NCBI RefSeq assembly: GCF_000346465.2
Contig: NC_034011.1
Span: forward strand, 10,417,898 to 10,481,897
Reading direction: 5' to 3'
DNA: 64,000 nt
From: Prunus persica
Taxonomy: Eukaryota > Streptophyta > Magnoliopsida > Rosales > Rosaceae
Shown here one piece after another: positions 22,687 to 34,213 of this stretch (the first letter of the stretch is position 1; every line of letters starts with the position of its first letter). The notes beneath the pieces are model-generated. The model saw only the letters and a list, made by a program, of their open reading frames with translations. It was not told the origin of the DNA and ran no database searches. The position numbers were made by a program, and so were the translations under genes.

Positions 22687-24691
22687 TGAAAGGACCCGTC
22701 CCGAATTTTTTTGAAACCCGAGGCGAACCCTTTGAAATTCCTGACATCACCCCGATGCCAGGCCCACTTACTAAAGACCGAGACTTCCTGCCAGAATTTC
22801 GGCAGAGTCTCCCCTAAAAATTGGACATTTCCAAAATTTCAACCTGCATAAAAACGCATTTAATATCCACAACTGGAAGCATGCACAATATAATTTCATG
22901 CAAATTCTCACAAATGGCCTTCGGCCTTCCAATAATTCTCAAACAACTACCAAACAATTCAAATACAAATTATGACTAATATTTAGTCTGCGGCTGCACC
23001 TAATAACCTTAGGCTGCCTACGTACCCTCCTTGAGGGATCAAGCCACATGTAGTTCTTCCTTAAAACCCAATTCCACACTTGGGCGATACCTTATTTCAT
23101 TTCTCTGTATTTCATATAATCTCCCCATACGCCGGTACCACCAACGCCACCTATGGGGCCTGTCAACACGCCAGATAACCTACGCCACGTGCGACCATGC
23201 CATACTATTATAATATCTCCCTATACGCCGGTATAACCAACGCCACGTATGGGGCCTGTCGACACGCCGGATAACCTACGCCACGTGCGACCTCAACACA
23301 ATATCACAATATCTCCCCATACGCCGGTACAACCAACGCCACGTATGGGGCCTGTCTCAACGCCGGATAACCTACGCCACGTGAGACCTGAACATCATAT
23401 TACAAATCTCCCCATACGCCGGTACAACCAATGCCACGTATGGGGCCTGTCCCAACGTCGGATAACCTACGCCACGTGGGACCTAACTTTCACTTGGTGG
23501 TGCTTGTAGTGAATCCACAATCCGGGAAGGTACCTAAGGTAGTGCGTATAGCACTCCAAACTGACATTTTAGACTCTGTTGTACCCTTGTACAAACTTAT
23601 CACAATTATAATAATAAATATTAATTCTAATATTGTGTAACCCTCCACAATTGTCTAGCACCCGATAATCTCCCATGGAAAGGTAAGATTACTCCGGGAG
23701 ACTCACGGTCAACCAAGGGTCAAACTACTCTAACCCTGGTCAAACGGACCTGCAGAACCCACGACCTCCAATTTCCGATCCGAAAGTCCCTATGGGTTCT
23801 ACCAGGTATAGGACACTTGTCCTGCAAGTTTGGTTCAGATCGGACAGTCGGATCGCTCACGATCGCACGATCTGACGGTTAATATAAAATAAAAACTTTA
23901 AATTTTTTATTCGGAACATCCGGGGGTCCGATTCACAATCCGTGAATTCCTACACGATCCTAGAAATACCTAGATTAACATATATTAAATTTGGGACCAT
24001 CCAACGGTCCGAACCTATCGAACCCGGATAACGCACAATATGCGATCGTCCGTTCGATAGTCAAACGACCTCCGAATTGAGATCCGCGAAATCCTACGCA
24101 CTCGTGACAACCTAAGGATCTCATTGAGACACAGTGTCACTTTTTCTACAGTGCCCATGCGCCGCCGCACGCGCCGGCAGGGCGTGGGTGCCCGAAGCGA
24201 TAACGCTTTGCTCAAAAATCTCAAAACCACGGCTCCAAACTCCTACCCTTGGTATAACACCCTATTTGGAGCCACTTTTGTTCTTGGACCTACCCCAAAA
24301 ACTGACGGGAAGTGGCCGGAATCGCGATCCCAAAACGGGCCAAATTTCAATTCGAAAATCGAATTGTCTACGCTAAGAATCGATCTAATCCTACCCAACC
24401 ATCAGCTAGAGCAGCTCGAGAGGTTCAAAATCCATACCTGGGTCGACGGAATTGGTGGCCGGAGGAGGGAGATCGGCGACTTTGAAGTTTGGACGACGTC
24501 GGCCGCTTCATCTCCAGATTCCGGCGAATCCGCGGCAGCTGGCGGCGGGGGGTGGCTGGGGTAGGAAGAGGACGACGGCCAGGTCATTTTGGTACCGGTC
24601 CCGTCGTCATTGGTGGCCGGAGGAGAGCACGGCCGGCCAAAACGTGGTCGGCTGCCATCACGCGCGAGAGAGAGGAGAGAGAGACCCGCGG

Positions 24692-24722
<31 letters not shown>

Positions 24723-24958
24723 CCAGATTTTTATAAAAATCCCATTTTGAAATATTTACGATTGTGCCACTGGGTTTCTTTTGACCATATCTCTCTCGTT
24801 ACAACTCCGATTCGAGCCCACTACGTGTCTATGAACTCGTCTCAGTACGACCTATCCGAAATTACTACTCACTGCCCCAAACTCTCTCCGGTTAAAAATA
24901 TGACTAAAATACCCTTAAATAATTAAATAATGGTTAAATTTGGAGTTGGGGTGTTACA
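22687..24958 (-). repeat. 3' LTR of the LARD-like element (2272 bp)
   Basis: It begins TGAAAGGACCCG and ends GGTGTTACA. It includes four ~95-bp tandem units at about 23123-23495 and a (GA)n run at about 24689-24718. It is closely similar to the right LTR apart from repeat-number differences. Confidence 0.9.
23123..23495. repeat. ~95-bp minisatellite in the 3' LTR, 4 units
   Basis: Each unit opens CTCCCCATACGCCGG, has CGCCACGTATGGGGCC 20-odd bases later (together a CCCCATACG/CGTATGGGG hairpin), and then GGATAACCTACGCCACGTG with a CACGTG E/G-box. Confidence 0.92.
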
Positions 24959-26053
24959 ATCTACCCCTCTTATAAAAAATTTCGTCCCCGAAATTTCCTA
25001 CCTATCACTCGAATGGTTGTGAGCATGGGGCCCGCATCTACCACTCGGGTTCCCAAGTTCTTTCTCCACAACCGTGTTGGCAACCAAGCCAAAAGCTCTA
25101 GCTAAGCAAACAGAGAAAGAGAAGTCTCCTTCTCAAACTAAGAATACCCTCTATGGCGAGCTCGCGTGAGAGGGCAAGGAGGAAGAACCCTAATGTTCCA
25201 CTCCTGTCAATCGCGGCATTCAAGCCCACGCGACCGAAGTACAGTTCCACCCAACTCCACTATTTCTCCCTTTAATTTGCCAACACGATTCTTTGAGAGA
25301 AATGTCAGAAAGGATCATTTTTACCGAATTGTAATCATCGTCGATCTCTCTCGACCATGATCCATTTCTGATTCCAATGAAAGATCTCTACTCAAACGTG
25401 CTCACGTGAGATGAGACCCCAAAGTACTCTCTCCATCTCCATAGGTAGGATTTCTCAATCCATCTGGGTCTCGTCCTTAGACTTGACCACAGTATTCCCA
25501 CCACACACGAGCCTCTTTCTGTAAGAGACACTTGTGATTTCGATTATACCAACGCCACCCTTCAGACCTTGGATCCCTTGATCCAATGTCGGGGAGTTGC
25601 TCGTCCCAGAGAGAGGTTATGCTCTTAGGATCTTCGACTCGGTGCTCTAGGCACACAATCGAAAATTAGCAACATGTTCAGGAAATGGAGGATCCCTAGA
25701 AGCAGGTTGATCAACTCCCTATCCTCCCGCATATGCGGACGCATGAACAACTTTGTCATAGGAACATCCAACTGTACCCTAAGTACAGGTGTTACCCTAT
25801 GCAAAACCTTCGGCTTCTATTCGCAATCTTCCGGAACTTCTGAAACAACCACTGTCTGTGGTAAAGCTCCAGCCCTTCCTATGCTCCGGCGGCCTATGTA
25901 TCTTTCCTCTGTGAAATGATTTGACTTTTGCGACGTCCTCAACGTCGCAAATGTGCCATTCCGAGATGGTACCCATTTTTGATCCCCACAATTTAAGGAT
26001 GCACATAAGGTGCAGGGTCCATAGGAAATTGAACCTAGAGCTCTGATACCAAC
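24959..26053 (-). other. Internal domain of the LARD-like element, non-coding
   Basis: 1.1 kb with PBS and PPT at its ends but no continuous gag or pol frame. The best minus-strand stretch near 25800-25920 is short and not assignable. It must rely on proteins from another Ty3 element to move. Confidence 0.75.
26040..26051 (-). other. Primer-binding site (initiator Met-tRNA)
   Basis: The minus strand reads TGGTATCAGAGC, two bases from the right LTR. Confidence 0.9.
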
Positions 26054-28140
26054 TGAAAGGACCCGTCCTGAATTTTTCCGAAACCCGAGGCGAACCCTTT
26101 GAAATTCCTGACATCACCCCGATGCCAGGCCCACTTACTAAAGACCGAGACTTCCTGCCGAAATTTCGGCAGAGTCTCCCCTAAAAATTGGACATTTCCA
26201 AAATTTCAACCTGTAGAAAAACGCATTTAATATCCACAACTGTCAGCATGCACAATATAATTTCATGCAAATTCTCATAAATGGCCTTCGGCCTTTCAAT
26301 AATTCTCAAATAACTACCAAACAATTCAAATACAAATTATGACTAATATTTAGTCTGCGGCTGCACCTAATAACCTTAGGCTGCCTACGTACCCTCCCTA
26401 AGGGATCAAGCCACACGTAGTTCTTCCTTAAAACCCAATTCCACACTTGGGCGATACCTTATTTCATTTCTCTGTATTTCATATAATCTCCCCATACGCC
26501 GGTACCACCAACGCCACGTATGGGGCCTGTCAATACGCCGGATAACCTACGCCACGTGCGACCATGCCATACTATTATAATATCTCCCCATACGCCGGTA
26601 CAACCAACGCCACGTATGGGGCCTGTCCCAACGCCGGATAACCTACGCCACGTGGAACCTCAACATCATATCACAAATCTCCCCATACACCGGTACAACC
26701 AACGCCACGTATGGGGCCTGTCGACACGCCGGATAACCTACGCCACATGCGACCTCAACACAATATCACAATATCTCCCCATACGCCGGTACAACTAACG
26801 CCACGTATGGGGCCTGTCTCAACGCCGGATAACCTACGCCACGTGAGACCTGAACATCATATTACAAATCTCCCCATACGCCGGCACAACCAATGCCACA
26901 TATGGGGCCTGTCCCAATGCCGGATAACCTATGCCACGTGGGACCTAACTTTCACTTGGTGGTGCTTGTAGTGAATCCAAAATCCGGAAAGGTACCTAAG
27001 GTAGTGCGTATAGCACTCCAAACTGACATTTTAGACTCTGTTGTACCCTTGTACAAACTTATCACAATTATAATAATAAATATTAATTCTAATATTGTGT
27101 AACCCTCCACAATAGTCTAGCACCCGATAATCTCCCATGGAAAGGTAAGATTACTCCGGGAGACTCACGGTCAACCAAGGGTCAAACTACTCTAACCCTG
27201 GTCAAATGGACCTGCAGAACCCACGACCTCCAATTTCAGATCCGAAAGTCCCTATGGGTTCTACCAGGTATAGGACACTTGTCTTGCAAGTTTGGTTCAG
27301 ATCGGACGGTCGGATCGCTCACGATCGCAATATCTGACGGTTAAAACTTTAAATTTTTTATTCGGAACATCCGGGGGTCCGATTCACAATCCATGAATTC
27401 CAACACGATCCTAGAAATACCTAGATTAACATATATTAAATTTGGGACCATCCAACGGTCCCAACCTATCGAACCCGGATAACGCACAATATGCGATCGT
27501 CCGTTCGATAGTCAAACGACGTCCGAATTGAGATCCGCAAAATCCTACGCACTCATGACAACCTAAGGATCTCATCGAGACACAGTGTCATTTTTTCTAC
27601 AATGACCACGCGCCACCGCACGCGCCAGCAGCGCGTGGGTGCCCAAAGCGATAATGCTTCGCCGGAAAATCTCAAAACCACGGCTCCAAACTCCTACCCT
27701 AGGTATAACACCCTATTTGGAGCCACTTTTGTTCTTGGACCTGCCCCAAAAACTGATCGAAAGTGGCCGGAATCGCGATCCCAAAACCGGCCGAATTTCA
27801 ATTCGAAAATCAAATTGTCTACGCTAAGAATCGATCTAATCCTACCCAACCATCAGCTAGGGCAGCTCGAGAGGTTCAAAATCCATACCTGGGTCGATGG
27901 AATTGGTGGCCGGAGGAGGGAGATCGGCGGCTTTGAAGTTTGGACGACGTCGGCCGCTTCATCTCCAGATTCCGACGAATCCGCGGCGGCTGGCGGCGGG
28001 AGGTGGCTGGGGTAGGAAGAGGACGACGGCCCGGTCATTTTGGTACCGGTCCCGTCGTCATTGGTGGCCGGAGGAGAGCACGGCCGGCCAAAACGTGGCC
28101 GGCTGCCGTCGCGCGCGAGAGAAAGGAGAGAGAGACCCGC

Positions 28141-28204
<64 letters not shown>

Positions 28205-28447
28205 CAGATTTTTATAAAAATCCCATTTTGAAATATTTATGATTGTGCCACTGGGTTTCTTTTGACTATATCTCTCTCGTTACAACTCCGATTCGAGCCC
28301 ACTACGTGTCTATGAACTCGTCTCAGTACGACCTATCCGAAAATACTAGTCACTGCCCCAAAATCTCTCAGGTTAAAAATATGACCAAAATGCCCTTAAA
28401 TAATTAAATAATTAAATAAGGATTAAATTTGGGGTCGGGGTGTTACA
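26054..28447 (-). repeat. 5' LTR of the LARD-like element (2394 bp)
   Basis: Same boundaries as its partner. It carries five minisatellite units (about 26487-26945) against four in the other LTR, and a longer (GA)n run at 28143-28201. These two changes largely account for its extra length. Confidence 0.9.
28143..28201. repeat. (GA)n microsatellite
   Basis: About 29 GA units within the 5' LTR of the LARD-like element. Confidence 0.97.
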
Positions 28448-28622
28448 GAGAGAGAGAGAGAGAAGAAGTAGAAAGGAAAAAAAATAAAAAAGGACAAAGA
28501 TAAATGGGGATGGAGTGGGGAGGGCGGCTGGGAAGAAATAATAGAGGAAGAGACGAAGAAGAGACGAAGAAGAAAGGAAAAATAATAAACAAAGATAGAG
28601 AGAAAGAGATGAGAGAAAAAAT

Positions 28623-29237
28623 TGTAACATCCTACATTAACCAACGGAGAGGGGGTGATGTGTCATATATGCACATGTCAATCTCTATCTAGCACAAGGC
28701 CTTTTGGGAGCTCACTGGTTTCGAAGTCGGGGGAACTCCGAAGTTAAGCGAGTTGGGGCTAAAGCAATCCCAAGATGGGTGACCCACTGCGAAGTTGCTC
28801 GTGAGTTCTCAGAAACAAAACCGTGAGGGCAAAAATAGGGGCCCAAAGCGGACAATACCGTGCTACGGCGTAGCCGATCCCAGGATGTGACAATTTGGTA
28901 TCAGAGCCACTCTGCCGTGTGGTGCGAGTGTGTCGATGAGGACATCGGGCCAATAAGGGGGGTGGATTGTAACATCCCACATTGACTAACGGAGAAGGGG
29001 TGATGTGCCTTATATGTATATGCCCACCTCCATCTAGCACAAGGCATTTTGGGAGCTTACTGGCTTCGGAGTCATGGAAACTTTGAAGTTAATTGAGTTG
29101 GGGCTAGAGCAATCCTAGAATGGGTGACCCAATGGGAAGTTGCTCGTGAGTTCCCAGAAACAAAATCGTGAGGGCAAAGAGGGGGTCCCAAAGCGGATAA
29201 TATGTTGCTACGGCATAGCCGATCCCAGAATGTGATG
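28623..29237 (+). mobile_element. Cassandra TRIM retrotransposon, 615 bp
   Basis: Two 270-bp LTRs (28623-28892, 28968-29237) start TGTAACATCC. The left ends GATGTGACA; the right end is mutated. The internal domain is only 75 bp. It has a PBS TGGTATCAGAGCCA at 28896-28909 and a PPT AAGGGGGGTGGA at 28955-28966. Each LTR contains a 5S rRNA-like segment with recognisable A-box (AGTTAAGCGAGTTGGGGCT) and C-box (GATGGGTGACCCACTG) regions, the defining trait of Cassandra. No coding capacity; no clean TSD. Confidence 0.93.
28710..28810 (+). promoter_or_regulatory. 5S rRNA-derived Pol III promoter region in Cassandra 5' LTR
   Basis: The internal control regions of 5S rDNA are kept: A-box at 28742-28760 and C-box around 28774-28798. 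In Cassandra these are thought to drive Pol III transcription. The second LTR repeats this around 29055-29155 with more changes. Confidence 0.75.
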
Positions 29238-29490
29238 AAATAATATAAAAAAAGGCAAGGGAGATATTAAAGAATCGGAAAGAAAAAGAGAGAAAATGAA
29301 AAGGAATAAAGAAATAGCGAAGATGGATACTATTTCGTATAGTATGACACCAAATGGTACAAGAAATATGAAACCGGTGTCATGTCAAACAGAAGCATTA
29401 TGATATGGTATCATACCATTTACATTGTAACACCGAACAACACGGTGTTTCAGTTTGGTTTTGGTTTTCCGATTTTGATGCCTAGCCCTA

Positions 29491-30117
29491 CTTCAAAGGG
29501 GATTTCGATCCCAAGAGCCATCTGAAGCACTTCAAAAGTGTTATGATTCTCTACAACTCCAAAGAGGTGTTGACGTGCAAGGTGTTTGCAATGATCTTAT
29601 GAGGGGCAGCCTACGATTGGTTCCATACCTTGCCATCCAGGTCGATCAGCAGCTTCAAGGGGCTAGCATTCGTCTTCACCAAGGAGTACACTTTTTATCG
29701 GACAATTAGGAAGAACCCTGCCATTTGTTCAACCTGCATAAGAAGAATGATGAGTTCCTTCGGGATTACATCAAGAGATTCAAAGCTAAAAAGGCAAAAA
29801 TCCTAGTTTACGATGATTGAATTGCATCCTCTACCTTCAAGAAGGGCTTGCCAACCGAGCACAACTTATACCGCGAGCTGACTATTGCTCCTAGCCAGAC
29901 TGGTAGAGGTCTTCGCAACTGCGGAATGCTACGCGTTTTGGGATGATCATTGAATTACTGCGAAAAAGTCTACGAGGCAGGCCGACCAATCAACCAAACA
30001 ACCAGGTTAGAGAAGCGATAGGTTCACCAACAAGAGCAGCACCAAGTGCAAGTCACATCCCCAAGGAGACACTCGGGCAGATTTGTTTGTGCAAACATTC
30101 TCACGGGAGAATATTTG
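29491..30117 (+). pseudogene. Ty3-type gag relic, 3' part
   Basis: It resumes after the hAT element with FDPKSHLKHFKSVMILYNSK, then GAAYDWFHTLPSRSISSFKG, FLRDYIKRFKAKK and LAEVFATAECYAFWDD. This is the capsid-type gag core with the A-x-x-WF motif. Several in-frame stops are present. Confidence 0.8.
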
Positions 30118-31023
30118 TGATGAGAGTCTCAAATTACATATTTTTAATATTATTTTAGAGATTTTATGATATAAATTTGGCTTAATAAAGATAATTCCAC
30201 TTGATATTACATTTCATTCTCACCAATTGAATTTTCACCAGTTGATATTACTTTATGCTATATGGGTTGATTAGAAAGCTTAATGGAGCTAGGCATTGCA
30301 CAACCCACACATTTTGGAAAAAAAAAATTGTATAAAAAAAAAAACTTTGGTTTGTTTCTTGGAAGGAAGTTTGACCACTCTTGAGATCAAAAGGTTGGTA
30401 TGATTGGAATTTAGCTAATGCCACTCAATTGTTTTGGTTCACTTTACACCAAAGGAAACATGTGAAAAGTTTACTCACTAATTATAAATGATTTGGACTT
30501 CGTGGTGGGATTAACTTGAAATGTTAAATAAGTGTTCTCTCTTTTAACGTTGTTCATGAAATGAAAATTCAAACTTTGTGCTTTTGCCCTTTTTGTTGGT
30601 GACAGGTGTTGAAATTATTTTTCAAAGTTTATTTTATTTCATGTTTCTGAATAATTGTGCAAGCCTCATACTTGATATTTGTGGGTGTCATCCCTGGAAA
30701 CCCTCACGAGACTATAACTCGTCCTTAATGGGTAACCTAAGGGTTTAAAGGCTTGTTGCATATGCTAAATGCAATTGTATCCTGCAAAAGTGGCTTAGCT
30801 GTTTTAGTTGTTTTTATTTATTTTATTTTGTCATTTTTGCTAAAATTTGAGTTTCTTTTAGTCGCTTGGATTGCTAGGGACTAGCAATAAGCTGGTTGGG
30901 GGTTGTGATGAGAGTCTCAAATTACATCTTTTTAATATTATTTTTGGAGACTTTATGACATAAATTTGGCTTAATAAAGATAATTTCACTTGTTGTTACA
31001 TTTCATTCCCACCAATTATATTT
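30118..31023 (+). repeat. LTR-like direct repeat pair starting TGATGAGAGTCTC
   Basis: About 115 bp beginning TGTGATGAGAGTCTCAAATT occurs at 30118 and again at 30906. The second copy follows a PPT-like GCTGGTTGGGGGTTG (about 30891-30905). This fits the two LTR starts of a truncated or internally deleted retroelement of about 0.8 kb. The family is not identified. Confidence 0.5.
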
Positions 31024-32095
31024 ATGAATTTTCTGTATTTAATTTGGTGAACTCATTAGGTGAATTTATCTTTTTTAGAAAGTTGGAAAGCCAAAAGATG
31101 AATATATATATTTGCCCAAGTTCAAGCCAAGTGTGAAGAGAATTGCTAACATATTTTATTGAAGAATTGATTATGGGATTATTGTGATTATAAAAAAAAT
31201 TTGTGTCATTTGAATCTCAATTTTCGTTAAAATTATCAAAGATTTTTTTTATTTTTTTATTTATAAATAGTCTGATCTGATGTTATCCGAAACATCACCA
31301 AACACAGTATAACTTAGTTAGATTATTTATCCAGAACAGCATCAAACGCCTTATAATATTATGGATAAATAATTAGTACTCTCCGGAACAGATTAATACT
31401 ATCCGACGGAACTTAGTCAATACAGTCCGACGTACCAAACAAGCCCTGAATGTATTAACCTTCCACTCACCTCATTGACTGCTATAAATCACCCATAAAC
31501 TTACTTGGCAAGGACACCACTACGACAGATTTCTTTATCTATTTCAATCAAAATTTAATTATATTTTCTTTTGTAATGAGTTGCTAGACAATGACCGAAT
31601 GCTTAGCGACCGAATATCGTCTAATAAGTGATAAAGTGCTTTCCTATGCTCACAAATCATTCATCCGAAATATCTTTCATAAATATCGCATGTATAAGAG
31701 ACCATCACACACTGATTGATTTATAGCTACTTGCGTGTAAAAAAAAAGAAAAGAAGAATCGCCACTTGCATGTAAAGATGAATGACTTTGACATGATTCA
31801 TGTTGCGTGAATTTGTTTAGTTTTATATTTGCCAGTTTTGTGTTATTGTCTTTCGTGCACAAACCACATTTTACCGTGAATCATTGTTATTTATTTTCTG
31901 TAAGAGTTTACATAACAGTAATTGCATACAGTAGAAGGAAAAAAATAGAGTCGACCATCAAATATAAGAGCCAGTTAACATGTCTAACACGTGGATTAGT
32001 TCGTTCACGTGGAAAGCATGGGTATCCCAATTTCCAAATATATCTCTCTCCTTTATGGCATTAAGCTCCTCTGCCTCCCCTCCACTCCACACACT
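31024..32095. other. Upstream region of the O-methyltransferase, AT-rich, no gene
   Basis: No supported gene. A MITE-like end (TACCAAACAAGCCCTGA) is near 31432-31448, but its partner end was not found. The last few hundred bases are probably the methyltransferase promoter. Confidence 0.4.
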
Positions 32096-32103
32096 TATAT
32101 AAA
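32096..32103 (+). promoter_or_regulatory. TATA box of the O-methyltransferase gene
   Basis: TATATAAA lies 52 bp upstream of the ATG at 32155, in a pyrimidine-rich plant core-promoter context. This implies a short 5' leader. Confidence 0.65.
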
Positions 32104-32154
32104 GAGATGTGCATCAATCTTAATTCTCACCAAATCTTTAGCCAATAGCAAGGC

Positions 32155-33399
32155 ATGGGAAGTGAAATGAGAGCAACTCATGAGCTACTCCAAGCACAAG
32201 CCCACATTTGGAACCACATTTTCAGCTTCATAAATTCTATGTCCCTCAAATGTGCAGTTCAATTAGATATACCAGATGTCATCCAAAAACATGGCCAACC
32301 CATGACTCTTTCCGAGCTTGTCTCCGCCCTGCCAATTTCCCCAACAAAAGCTCATTTCATCCCACGCCTCATGCGAATCTTAGTCCACTCCGGCTTCTTT
32401 GCCAGAGAAAGTCTGAATGGCGGCGAACAAGGTTATGTACTAACAGACGCCTCCGCACTCCTCCTGAAAGACAATCCCATGAGTGCAAGGCCCTTCTTAC
32501 TTGACATGCTCAATCCCATCTTAACCGATCCATGGCAGTATTTGACCACTTGGTTCCAAAACGACAATCCTACGCCATTTCACGTGGTGCATGGGATGAC
32601 ATTTTGGGATTATGGGAACCAGGACCCGACTCTTGCAAATTTTTTCAATGAGGCCATGACTAGCGATGCCCGGTTGATCTCGAGCTTGATGCTTGATGAT
32701 TGATGACTGCAAGGGGGTGTTTCAAGGAGTGGATTCGTTGGTTGACGTGGGCGGTGGGACGGGAACTGTGGCCAAGTCCATTGCTGATGCCTTCCCTCAT
32801 ATGAAATGCACTGCACTTGATCTCCCTCATGTAGTTGCTGACCTAAAAGGGAGTAAGAACTTGGAATATGTTGCAGGGAACATGTTTGAGGCTGTTCCTG
32901 CGGCCGATGCAATTTTTTTGAAGGTAATTCATCTCATCCTTAGTGATATTATATTGTTAAATACAGATTTCCATTTATAGATCAATACAATATATGTGAA
33001 GCAGAGTATGCTTTCCAATTGGACTTTAAAGTATAAATCAAATTGGGTCCGTAAGTAATTTGATGATTTTGTTTGGTGATTGTGTGTGACAAACAGTGGA
33101 TATTGCATGACTGGAGTGATGAAGAATGCGTGAAAATACTCAAGCGTTGTAAAGAGGCAGTTACAAGAGAGGGTAAGAAAGGCAAGGTGATTATCGTAGA
33201 TATGAAGGTGGAGAACAAGAATACAAATAAGGAATCTGGGGAGACACAACTTTTCTTCGATATGTTGATGATGGTTATGGCTACAGGGAAAGAAAGGAAT
33301 GAGAAAGAATGGGCTAAGCTCTTTTCTGACGCAGGTTTTAGCCACTATAAGATTACTCCCTGTTTGAGTTTAAGGTCTCTCATTGAGGTTTATCCTTGA
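32155..33399 (+). pseudogene. Plant class II SAM-dependent O-methyltransferase, two exons, broken by a 7-bp duplication
   Basis: Exon 1 is 32155-32923 and exon 2 is 33097-33399, with a GT/AG phase-0 intron. The product would be about 354 aa without the lesion, the usual family size. The N-terminal dimerisation domain starts MGSEMRATHELLQAQAHIW. Motif I is VDVGGGTGT. The catalytic His lies in WILHDWSDEEC, and the supporting Glu region in ETQLFFDMLMMVMATGKERN. These fit COMT-type enzymes such as resveratrol or flavonoid O-methyltransferases that transfer methyl from SAM to a phenolic hydroxyl; the substrate cannot be told. CTTGATG is duplicated at 32685-32698, which shifts the frame after about 179 residues and meets a stop at once. 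Everything else is intact, so the lesion is recent or a sequence error. Confidence 0.9.
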
Positions 33400-34026
33400 T
33401 TTATAATGAAGCACACCTGCTTAATGTATTATGTTGGCAGCATGTAGCGTATTGTAATCTTGTTCAGGGTAAATTAATGTTACCCTAGTTTATGTAGTAT
33501 TGTATTAAATGCAAGTTTGTCAATTTGGGAGCTGCTCTGGAAATTCTGTGGAAAATTTTGGAGTTAATTCTTGTTATATATGTATTCCACACCAAAGGAA
33601 CATACATAAGCAGGGACTTTTATCTCTTTGCTTAGACCCAGTAATCAACACGACCTCTTCTATCTATCTAGTTCTCTCTTCATCATTTGGCAATTGCTCA
33701 GATTTCTCAAACTCCTTTTCTATATTAGGCAAAACCTCACTTTTGATCCATGTGGTTTATCACTTTTACTACTAAAGTCTTGTGGTTTCAATTTGATCAT
33801 TTTCACCCATGTGGTGCAATTCAAAGACATTTTCCAATTTTTGTCAAATTAGAGTAACTGCAATTACTTGTTGAGGAGCATTTTGGTCCAAAACAAGAAA
33901 GTTAAAATTAAAAAAAAGGAAAGAAAGAGAAGGGAGAGAGAAACCCTCCGCATCACCACCCCCGCCAGCCCACACGCCAACCACAACGTTCGACCCTATG
34001 TCCCCAACCCAATACAAATCTACCAC

Positions 34027-34085
<59 letters not shown>

Positions 34086-34213
34086 GCCCCCGCCGCCACT
34101 GTAACGCCCAACATCCATCCCCCAATTCCCTCAACCAAACCATGTATCTCCCCGATGTTCTCCGGTGCGCCCCACCCCTCTTCGATATCTACTCACCACA
34201 CCCAGTCCCTGTT
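33400..34213. other. Downstream of the methyltransferase; no gene
   Basis: 3' flank of the methyltransferase, then repeat-like sequence (ATCCATGTGGTTTATC and CCCATGTGGTGCAATTC motifs common in dispersed plant repeats) and a (CT)n run. I see no supported coding region. Confidence 0.4.
34031..34083. repeat. (CT)n microsatellite
   Basis: About 26 CT units. Overlapping Ser/Leu-repeat frames are not genes. Confidence 0.97.

Larger units (their letters stand above)
22687..28447 (-). mobile_element. Non-autonomous LTR retrotransposon (LARD-like), 5.76 kb, TSD GAGAG
   Basis: Two direct LTRs (22687-24958 and 26054-28447) enclose a 1.1-kb internal region. A PBS reading TGGTATCAGAGC on the minus strand (26040-26051, complementary to initiator Met-tRNA) lies 2 nt from the right LTR, which sets minus orientation. 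A purine tract (AAGAGGGGTAGAT on the minus strand, next to 24958) is the PPT. No gag-pol frame is present. The flanking GAGAG pair lies inside a GA-rich tract of the host hAT, so that TSD alone is weak evidence. Confidence 0.9.
22358..29490. mobile_element. hAT-type element (core ~760 bp) with exact 8-bp TSD CTTCAAAG, host of two nested retroelements
   Basis: The ends TAGGCCTGGGCA and the complement of TAGGGCTAGGCA are flanked by CTTCAAAG at 22350-22357 and 29491-29498. The left core is 22358-22686. The right core is 28448-29490, less the Cassandra element. The core shows CGGTATGGTAC-like ends and a purine-rich GAGA/GGAA tract and has no transposase. It interrupts a Ty3 gag relic. Confidence 0.83.

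Noticed and set aside
22352..22750. 132-codon minus-strand open frame rich in Phe/Leu/Ser
   Set aside because: It spans a hAT/LTR junction and a purine-rich tract; composition explains it.
23123..23495. CRISPR-like regular repeats
   Set aside because: Units are ~95 bp, contiguous and without unique spacers, inside a plant LTR; this is a minisatellite.
28710..28810. Possible 5S rRNA gene
   Set aside because: The match is real but diverged and lies within 270-bp terminal repeats with PBS and PPT, so it is part of Cassandra.
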